From Bradysia coprophila (lineage: Eukaryota; Arthropoda; Insecta; Diptera; Sciaridae), in the NCBI RefSeq assembly GCF_014529535.1, contig NW_023503423.1:3148473-3212472 (forward strand): 64,000 nt of DNA, given 5' to 3'. The first letter of the stretch is position 1; every line of letters begins with the position of its first letter. The notes under the pieces were generated by a model that was not told where the DNA came from, did no database searches, and saw only the letters and a list, made by a program, of their open reading frames with translations. Positions 55,807 to 64,000 of this stretch are shown here, piece after piece. Made by a program: the position numbers and the translations under genes.

Positions 55807-56965
55807 ATTTTTAGCCCCGTACGAAGTACGAAGGGGCTTATAGGATTACGATGCCGTGTGTAATTGATGGAATTTGAAGCAGACGGTAAGGGCAAAGTGT
55901 TTGCCTATGTTCATAGATGACGAATCCGCAATAAAAATTTTGTCTGTCCGTCTGTCCGTCTGTCCGTCACGTCGATATCTTGAGTAAATCAAATCCGATT
56001 TCAAAAATTTTTTTTTCCCTGAAAGATAGTCGAAATAGTGAGGCTAAGTTCGAAGATGGGCATATTCGGGTCGGCCCTTCGTGAGTTAGGGCCACCTAAG
56101 TGATTTAAGGTCCTTTGGTGATATTTATGACAAAAAAAAAACGATGGAAATGCAAATGCTACAACAAAAGATAGGTATTGTCGATACCGATCCAGGAAAA
56201 AAAGTTTATTAAAGTCGGGTGAATGGACCGTGAGTTAGGGCCCTAGAAGTGAAAGGCTACTCGGCCCTAAGTGTATTTTGCATATAAATCGAGTAAATCT
56301 CATCCAATTTTCCTAAATTTTGTTTCATTTGAAAGGTATTCGAACACCGAATATAATGTTGTTGACAAAAAGAAATAAATTTGGGTCCTTGGACTAAGGC
56401 CGCTCCACGGCCCTAAGTGTGTTTTGCATATAACTCGAGTAAATTTGATCCGATTTTCCTACATTTTGTTTCATTTGAAAGGTAATCGAACACAGAATAG
56501 AATGTTGTTGAAAAAAATTAAAATTTGGGTCGTTGGACTAAGCCCGCTACTCGGCCCTAAGTGTATTTTGCGTATAACTCGAGTAAATTTCATCCGATTT
56601 TCCTAATTTTTGTTTCATTTGGAAGGTAATCGAAGGCCGAATAGAATGCTGTTGAAAAAAAATTAAATTTGGGTCGTTGGACTAAGGCCGTAACTAGGCC
56701 TCTCAATAAATTAAAATTTTAGGTCAACTTGAAATTTGTGTTACATTTGAAAGGAACGTCGTACGGGGCTTCGTAATTGCGCTATGCGCGATTTCTAAGA
56801 TGTACACATTTCATAATAATTTGAATTCAACTACTTTTACGGGCGCAATAGGTTTACGGTCAAAGTAGGGTGACAGACGCACTAGGGTCACGTACGCAAT
56901 AGATATACGGGTTCGTACGGGGCTCAGTCGCAGCAAACGCTCCGACTGTTCTGATGGCTCGTTTT
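55807..56965 (+). repeat. Dispersed repeat C, copy 2
   Basis: Starts TTTTTAGCCCCGTACGAAGT and ends GCTCCGACTGTTCTGATG. An inverted GTACGGGGCT recurs at 56760 and 56914. Contains three head-to-tail ~145-bp units (CGGCCCTAAGTGT at 56262, 56408 and 56552), one more than copy 1, and a (GTCTGTCC)n run at 55940-55968. Confidence 0.8.
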
Positions 56966-59900
56966 AAACCTAAAACCGCGAGCGAAGCGAGTTAAAATTT
57001 TCGTTTGATCACTATTACAGTTCAATGAAGAGGCTTTTTTTCTATTTTACTGTAAAAGTTCTCGATTCGCTATTCGCTTCCCGTTGTATACTCACCTGTT
57101 ATAATCAAATTATTTCAGTTCCTGTTCGTTTCTCACTCTTAGGAATCTTTACGATTTTATAGTTTTTTAATCAACTTACGATGAAGGACCGATTTTCCGT
57201 TTTTTTTTTAACTTACTGATTTCTCGCCATTTTCCAATTTCTAGTCATTTCCCAACTCCTGGCCATCTCCCGATTTCTAGTCATTTTCACCCTTCTTTTC
57301 TCCTTTTCATTATTTATTCCCGCTGGAACGTGTAGATTTCACTATGTCGGGTTTTTCGATACACATTTTTTGGTCTTTAAATTTCTGTGGACTTAATCTG
57401 TACCTCGTTGAGTTGCTAAAAAAATATTCCAATGCTGCTATCTCCATAGCAACTGAGTCTAGATTGTTGCCTCCCATACGTTTGATGAATCATAACGGTC
57501 AAAAACAACTCCCGTCGACAGTGAGTTCTGTTATCACTACAGAAAAAATTACAAAGTTCATTGAAATGAAATTAGAAAAAAAAGTTTTTTTTTCTTACAA
57601 ATAAAAATAGGAAAACATAGTGATGTCAACAACGAAGAGCGTGTGTGTCTCTCTTGTTCAAAAAATAGAACCATCATTGTCCAAAATAATTTTATTCCTC
57701 TTATTATTCATCATCATCAGTTTATCAAAATTATTTATTTGTACATATGTTTCAGTCTTATTATTTGTTTTCGATTGCTGGTTGATTTTTTATTTCGTTT
57801 TTTTTTAAATATCATTTTCGTTTGTGCGCTCTAAATTTTAGTTCGTCAAATGTTTCTTTTGTATTTCACAAAAAAGGAAAAACTAAACTTATATACACGA
57901 CTGGTCGCTTTTCGAATCGACTTGATTATTATTGTGAGTGTCGTGTACATGGAGATGTCTCTTTACATTCTTATTTCAGTAAAATTTTGATTCAATTTGA
58001 ATTATTAATTTTCTTTTCTTTTTTGATTTAATTTACTCTTTTAATCAATCTTCAATTTCGTTATTAAATATTGCTTATTACTTACAATATTTCAGTTAAA
58101 AAAGATTTGTTTTTATCACAGATTGTATTTAAAGAGGAGGTTCAATAATAAATTAATAAAATTGAAATCAAGAAATGGTGCCGGAAAATGGTAATAAAAA
58201 TCTCGTTTTCCTTTCAAATAAAAATGATTTTACCGAAAATGATCTGAGAGGTTATAGTAGTATGGAAACCATAAAAATGGAAATTAATAAGCAATTGATT
58301 TTTCTTGTTGTTGATTTTTAAGTAAAATCATTCGGATGGTTTTTGTTTCTGCTTTAATAAAACTGAAAATGTAACAAAAAAACAATGAAGTTAGACACAT
58401 TTTATGTGTGTATGTGATAAGTACATATACGCTGAGAACAAACCTACAATATTAAACCCAAAAACATCAACCAAAGAAGTCCTGAAAGTAAAAAAGAGGA
58501 GAAAATAATTTTGTCATTTTTTTGTTTTGGAAATAAAAAATTTAATTTAAGAAAATGATTCGTCGGAAATTACAGGGATCCCACAGGATTATATCCAAAT
58601 TGTATCTGTTTTGGCTGCATACTTCAGCATCGACTTTACCGCAATCACCCGGGGTATATAATTGGAAAATTTAATTCTGAAAATTCATAAAAATTCCAAA
58701 TAATTTGTAAAAATTTCCTGAAAAAAAATTCAGAATTTTTTCGACATCTTTTCAGAAATTTTCGGATTTTTTCAGAAACAAATTCCCAAAAATAGGCCCG
58801 CACGTCAAGCAAAACATTCCTTTAAAAAAATAGCGTTGATTAAAGTATGTCAGTACAAATTCTATCAGACTCCCCCACTCAAAAGCAATAACGTATAAAA
58901 CCTATAAGAATTGGAGTGTCATATAAGTAAGTCATTCATATAGTTGAAGCTTTCATTTCTTTAAAATGTGGATCCCCGACAGCAAAGAATAAAGCAACCA
59001 AATCAAATTCTTCAATTGGAATTTTAAGTAGCATCGAAATAAAATTTCCTTCTGATGTCTTGCTACGGACACTCCTACCGAAAATTAAAATTCTACCAGG
59101 TTACAAAGAGAGGAATAACATGAAGCGTCCAATTTATCATTATCATTTCGTTAACAATAAACTTTGAATTCTTTGACTCAGATCTCTGAAAATTGAGTCC
59201 ACACATATAACTGTGCGTTATACCTCCTCTGATTTAATTGCAATGGGTAATTGTAGTGAAAAGATCTGGATCGAAATTATCTCGCCAAAGGCGAGGAGTC
59301 TAAACATTATCGTTATTAATGGTTATGACATCCATGGCATGTCCTGTGTCTACCAAAACAGCTCGAAATCTATCAGACTTCACTTAGAGCATCTTGGATT
59401 CTTCTGAATTCGGTCCACACTGACCGATGAGATAAAGTTCCATGAACGTAGCTCGTAAAGAAAAATCATGTATGGATTTCTAGCTATTTATAAAAAATCT
59501 GACGCATGTGGAATCCCTGAAATATTGTTGTTACTGGATAACCAAAAAATCATGACAATCTACCGAAACATTTGTTTTTTTTTAGTAGGAAAATGATAAT
59601 ACTTACCTAAAAGTTCAACGGAAAACAACCAACGTAAATTTGATATGAAATAAAAAAAGTGAAAAGATAATATGACTTTGGTACATTATACATATTAGGC
59701 AATTCATAAATCGATTACATTGAAATCAAGATATAAAACCATAAAATTTCTAGCGAAAAAATTTATTGATTTACTCAAAAAATCATACATGAAAGCAAAC
59801 ATAAGATTATTTAATTAAAAAAATAATTATAAATGTTTTTTTTTTGTTTTTCTTTTGTTCCACATAGAGTAAGTAGTTAGGTAAAATGGTTACTTTTTTC

Positions 59901-62900
59901 TATTTCAATTTTTTTGTTTTTCTTCATTTTGCAATTCGTTTTTTAAGTTTTATTTTTTAATTTTTTTTTTTAAATTCTTAAATTGAAATTTTACGTCAAA
60001 ATAAAAATTAATTCTTCTGTTTCTGTTCTTATTTAGTTCATTGCGCAAATCCCATTCACGTCATTTTACATTCCATTTTTCTTCTTTCATTTTCTTTTTT
60101 TAAATTATCCATTTTAATAAATAAATTAATTTGATTTGGATCTATAATTTAATTAAATAAAAGAAAATTTAATTCGTAAATTTTTGGTGTAATCTCTACT
60201 CACTAAAAATAATTTACAAAAATTTGAAATGCATTTTCAATCAAAAAAAAATTGCAAATTGTGGATGTGGTGGAAACAAAATATTAAAAAAAAAAGATAT
60301 TTCTAGGATTTTGCGTTAGACAAGTTGGCTTACACGAAAATAAAACTCTCAATGACATTTAACTTAATTTGCAATTAAAGTGAAAAAAGAAAACACAAAA
60401 TAAAAGTCACATTAAAATCGGATTGTCATTTCGTCAGAGGTCTTAGTCAGAGTAAACTTACTTCAGCTACGTTGATTTCTGATTGTTTGAGTTTGAGTAA
60501 CATTTTTGTTAATTTGCTTGATTAATTCAAACAGAACATTTAGGTGTTTCCAGGCCCGAACTGGCCATAGTGGACCGTTTGGTTTTTACAAACAAAACTT
60601 TATGTCAAATCTATTTTAACATTAAGAGATGGCCGACTGGCTGTCAGGTGGCCAGTTCGGTCCTGAATGTTTCATGAGCTAGCTTTGCTCGACAAAGTCT
60701 AAATAAATTTAACTCTCCACAAAACGTTTCCCTTGAAGTAAGAGAAACACCGGATCCAATTCAACTTGAAATAAAATTAAAAAAATTAAATTTAGTCTAA
60801 GAATGAAGATTTATTGACAAAAATAAAACACAAAAACGAAAAAATAAAAAAAAAACACAAAAAATTACATAAAATTTCTATTTCGGCTGTTTTAAAATTA
60901 AGAGAATTCCCACTCCGTTCCACTCCTTCCGGAAAAACTGACATTCGTTTTTCGGTGCCACTCATTTGTTCGTTCTCTCTTTTCACTGGTTTTCTTTTCA
61001 TTTTCTTTTTAATATAAAATTTAAAATTTTCATCCAATAAAATGTGAATATAAATCTATTGCACACAACATCGACTTATTCAATAATGAGACAATCAATA
61101 AACGGTTTTTCTGTTCTATTAATTTGTTAAATATTTTCATCCCCATTTTGTCAGTGGTTTGTTTTATCATAAAAACTTTTTCTGTTTTTAAATCGTCGTA
61201 CAATTATTATTTCATAAAGGACCTAAACATCTACATCCTTTTACAGATATCCACATTTGGTTTAATAATTTTTTTGTTTAATTATTTTGACAAAAAACAT
61301 CTTTTCAATTCATTTATTATGTAACAATTATCCCATTCTGCGAATTATTTAAAAGAAAAGGACGCACGTAAATTTGTATGGTAATAATTACCGTGCTTCT
61401 TCTTCATATTCATAAAATCAAATCAATTTCTATCATTACAAACGAAAAAGTCTTTGTTTTTATCATTTTTAATTCATCAAGACATTCATCGATGCACTTA
61501 ATACCGACTCAGATTCATATCTACTCATCGAATGTAAGAACGGGCTGTGTTGAATTACAATAAATTATTTAAACTTTGAAACTAAGAGATTAAATGACTA
61601 GGTTGCTTACAGTTTCGATGATTTTTTTTTTGTTAGTGTTAATGCATGGTAATATTACTGTTGCAGAAAATTGTACTGTTTGTCGAACCAGGGCCTAATA
61701 TTTTGGTAATTAATAAAATTTAGGGAAATTTAGTGACATTTCGGTGAGATTTAGTGAAATTTAGAGAAAATTAGGGAGATTTAGAGAAATGTAAGGGAAA
61801 TTTAAGGGTAATTTAGGGAAATTTAGATATTTTGGAGGAATCTTAGTGAAATCTTTGGAAAAACAAGGAAATTTAGTAAGATTTAGGGAAATTTCATGAA
61901 ATGTCGGGAAATAGTGAAGCCTTTCCAAATATTAGACCCTGTAGCCGAACTGAACTATGCCACAATTTTTCTTCCATACTTCCTTGTAAATATTTTATTG
62001 TAAATGATGAACACTCCTGACAATGGATTTGTTTTGTTTTTCAATCTTTTCTCTGTAAATTTGCTTTAGTGGGATTATGGGGTGATAGTATATCCATTTA
62101 ACCATAATTAGTGTCTACTATCCAACATTTATTTATCCAGAGTTTTTGAATAAAAAAATTCTTATTTTTTGCTCAATTATTTTTGTTTGTTTTTTATAGA
62201 CTCACAGTCACACGATTAATTAATTAATTAATTTTTTTTTAAATGTATAAATATATAAATTATGAATATACGTTTCTTTCTTCTATATATAATACGGGGG
62301 GTGTGTGTGTATAATATAAATAAATAAATAATTCCTACTAAAAAAATTGAAAATTATTTTCTTTCTTTCCTCTTTTCATAAATAAATATTTAAATTGCGT
62401 AAATTGCATATGTGTGTGTGATCTTTCGCTTGAATATAAATTAATATACAAAGTGGAGAGATACATGACGGGGGTGGCGTTGCTATTATCTGATTAATAA
62501 AGTGAAAGAGCGGGGTGATATTTTCGACGATTTTTTTTTTAATTTTAAATGGAAATGTAAAATTATAATGCAAACAGCTGTTACTCGGTGAATGCACTCT
62601 GTATGAGGTTACGGATAGTGCGCAAATACATTATTAAATTAAGTAATGTATGCACGAGAGAGGACAACGCAAAACACAATTGTTTCCGTTTTCTGTTTTG
62701 TTTATTGAGTCTATGTAATTACAGAAATTATTACCGGGGAAAACTGTAATATGCACGGAAACCACCCCAATAATTTTGATGGTAAGCCAAAACGAAAAGA
62801 ATTACTTTGTCCCTAGTTTCACATATATATATCTATATATAGGTAATGAATAAGTACAGCTTGAATTGTTTCTCCTAAAAAATATCAATAATTTAAAGTT

Positions 62901-64000
62901 TTTCTTTTCAAAATAATTATTTTGTTTTAAATTAATTGTTGTAAATAAATAGTACGAACACGAAAAATAAATTTAAAAAAAAACTTTTCGTTTTTTATAT
63001 ATCGAAAATGGACACTCGTCTTTCGTCGTTTTGTTATTGGATCATTTCGTTGAGAAAATTCTTAATTTTTTTTGATCTAAAACAGTGAAAGAACTCAATT
63101 TATTTAGTCTGAGATTTTTGTTGGTTGGTTTTGGGTTTATCATTTTTTTTTTTGTACAAAATTTGTCCACTTTTTTATTGTTGAGGTTTTTTCATTTCTT
63201 TAAATCTTTTATTTCACAAATTTAAATATTACACAAAATTAATTAATTAATATAAGAAAAATAATTTAAATTAATCTAGAAAATAAATTATCGACTTTCT
63301 CCTCTTTGCCTCACTACATTCCATCGTATTTTTCTTCTATCCGTTTTTTTTTAATCCCTTCTCTCTGTTTCAATTTTCTTTCCCATTTCTTTTGCAATCA
63401 AAATCAAAGAAAAGAAAAATTGGAAAGATTTTGTTTCTGTTTTGTTTTCTCTCTCTCAAAAAAAAAAATCAAAGATCAAGTTTGACTAGAACCTTTTGTT
63501 TATAATTTAATTTAATTAATTCTTTTAAATTTTTTTATTTAATTTTTTTCTCTTCTTTTGTGTATTTAATTAACGTTCATTAATTTAATTTTCTTTTAAA
63601 TATTTTTTGTTTGTTTTGTTTACTTATCCATGTACGTACGTAAGATTATATAGGTAGTATTATATATTCATAAATATTACATAATTAGCGCGTTCTTTCA
63701 GATTTAATTTACTTTTCTTCTTCTTTAATTCATTGAATGATTAAAAGGATTTTTATTTATTTTATTCAATGGGATTAGGTATTATTACTATGACGATGAG
63801 ATCAAATTGAGACAATGAAAGTTATTATATCAAGAAAATATGGTCGAGAATGGCATAAAGATTATAATTCTCTTCTTGCTTGAATTGATTGAGTATTATT
63901 TTTCGGTTAATTCATTTAATTGAAGAAAAAACATGACCAGTCAAACGGATTTTACTTTTCAAAATTTTCTTTAATTCATAACAAGTGATAAAACGCTAAA
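56966..64000. other. Long AT-rich region without recognised genes
   Basis: No protein domain, splice-consistent exon chain or RNA gene was recognised. It contains poly-T/poly-A runs, a (TAAT)n run near 62217-62235, a (GT)n run near 62300, and one hAT-like MITE (61689-61941). Apparent frames at 57344-57604 and 59213-59407 have no recognisable motif. It may be a long intron, UTR or intergenic DNA. Confidence 0.4.
61681..61949. mobile_element. hAT-like MITE of tandem GGGAAATTTAG units
   Basis: 61689-61941 runs from CAGGGCCTAATATTTTGG to CCAAATATTAGACCCTG. The interior is a degenerate array of GGGAAATTTAGTGA-like units, the complement of the AAATTCCC arrays of 20527-22135. The flanks TGTCGAAC and TAGCCGAAC suggest an eroded duplication. 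Confidence 0.7.

Noticed and set aside
1..64000. CRISPR arrays, rRNA and tRNA genes
   Set aside because: No regularly spaced identical short repeats with unique spacers and no tRNA/rRNA signatures were seen. The tandem arrays present are contiguous satellites.

Overview
The window looks like a repeat-rich stretch of an insect nuclear genome, most likely a dipteran and possibly a nematoceran such as a fungus gnat. The reasons are AT-rich DNA, short GT-AG introns (about 60-90 nt), an insect-type 7-transmembrane odorant receptor, TATA+Inr promoters on small secreted-peptide genes, and dense non-LTR, hAT-like, Harbinger-like and piggyBac-like repeats. Taxon is inference; no bacterial, viral, rRNA, tRNA or CRISPR feature was seen.

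Host genes, with exons assembled by hand and checked for phase: a small secreted peptide (3318-3500, -); Cdk7 (6061-7319, -, 4 exons, 339 aa); a second secreted cysteine-rich peptide (11075-11368, -); a GLD2/TENT2-type non-canonical poly(A) polymerase with an Asn/Ser-rich N-terminus (15120-18778, +, 10 exons, about 759 aa); proteasome subunit alpha-3/Prosalpha7 (31522-32549, -, 5 exons, 253 aa); WRAP53/TCAB1 (35839-37783, +, 4 exons, 583 aa); the first six exons of an arginase whose C-terminal half is not found (42958-43848, +); and an odorant receptor (about 53772-55430, +, 6 exons) whose 5' edge abuts a piggyBac-like terminus at a TTAA. These are ordinary genes of transcription (CDK7), RNA tailing (GLD2), protein turnover (alpha-3), telomerase/Cajal-body RNP (WRAP53), nitrogen metabolism (arginase) and olfaction. 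They are not an operon or a pathway cluster.

Most of the rest is mobile DNA. 0-5.3 kb: an RNase H-bearing non-LTR fragment and nested MITEs. 7.6-10.6 kb: direct repeats around a dispersed repeat, then a cluster of hairpin MITEs. 11.8-12.5 kb: a terminal-inverted-repeat (TIR) element. 20.5-26.3 kb: a hAT-like shell holding two layers of TTAA fold-back DNA, a 749-bp element with an 8-bp target-site duplication (TSD), a reverse-transcriptase relic and palindromes. 32.8-34.3 kb: a TA-flanked element split by a jockey-like retrotransposon. 34.8-35.7 kb: MITEs. 38.2-41.8 kb: a 3.6-kb TTAA-flanked element with tandem repeats inside. 45.4-48.3 kb: fold-back palindromes, some side by side inside another. 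48.5-50.3 kb: a second degenerate non-LTR element. 51-57 kb: two copies of another dispersed repeat around the piggyBac-like transposase and the receptor gene. 57-64 kb: AT-rich DNA with no recognised gene.

The most notable signals are two apparent micro-transposons of 21 and 31 bp. Each consists of little more than two terminal repeats and is flanked by a perfect 8-9 bp duplication. Other strong signals are several nested MITEs whose insertions can be dissected exactly through their TSDs. Coordinates of repeat edges without a TSD are approximate.
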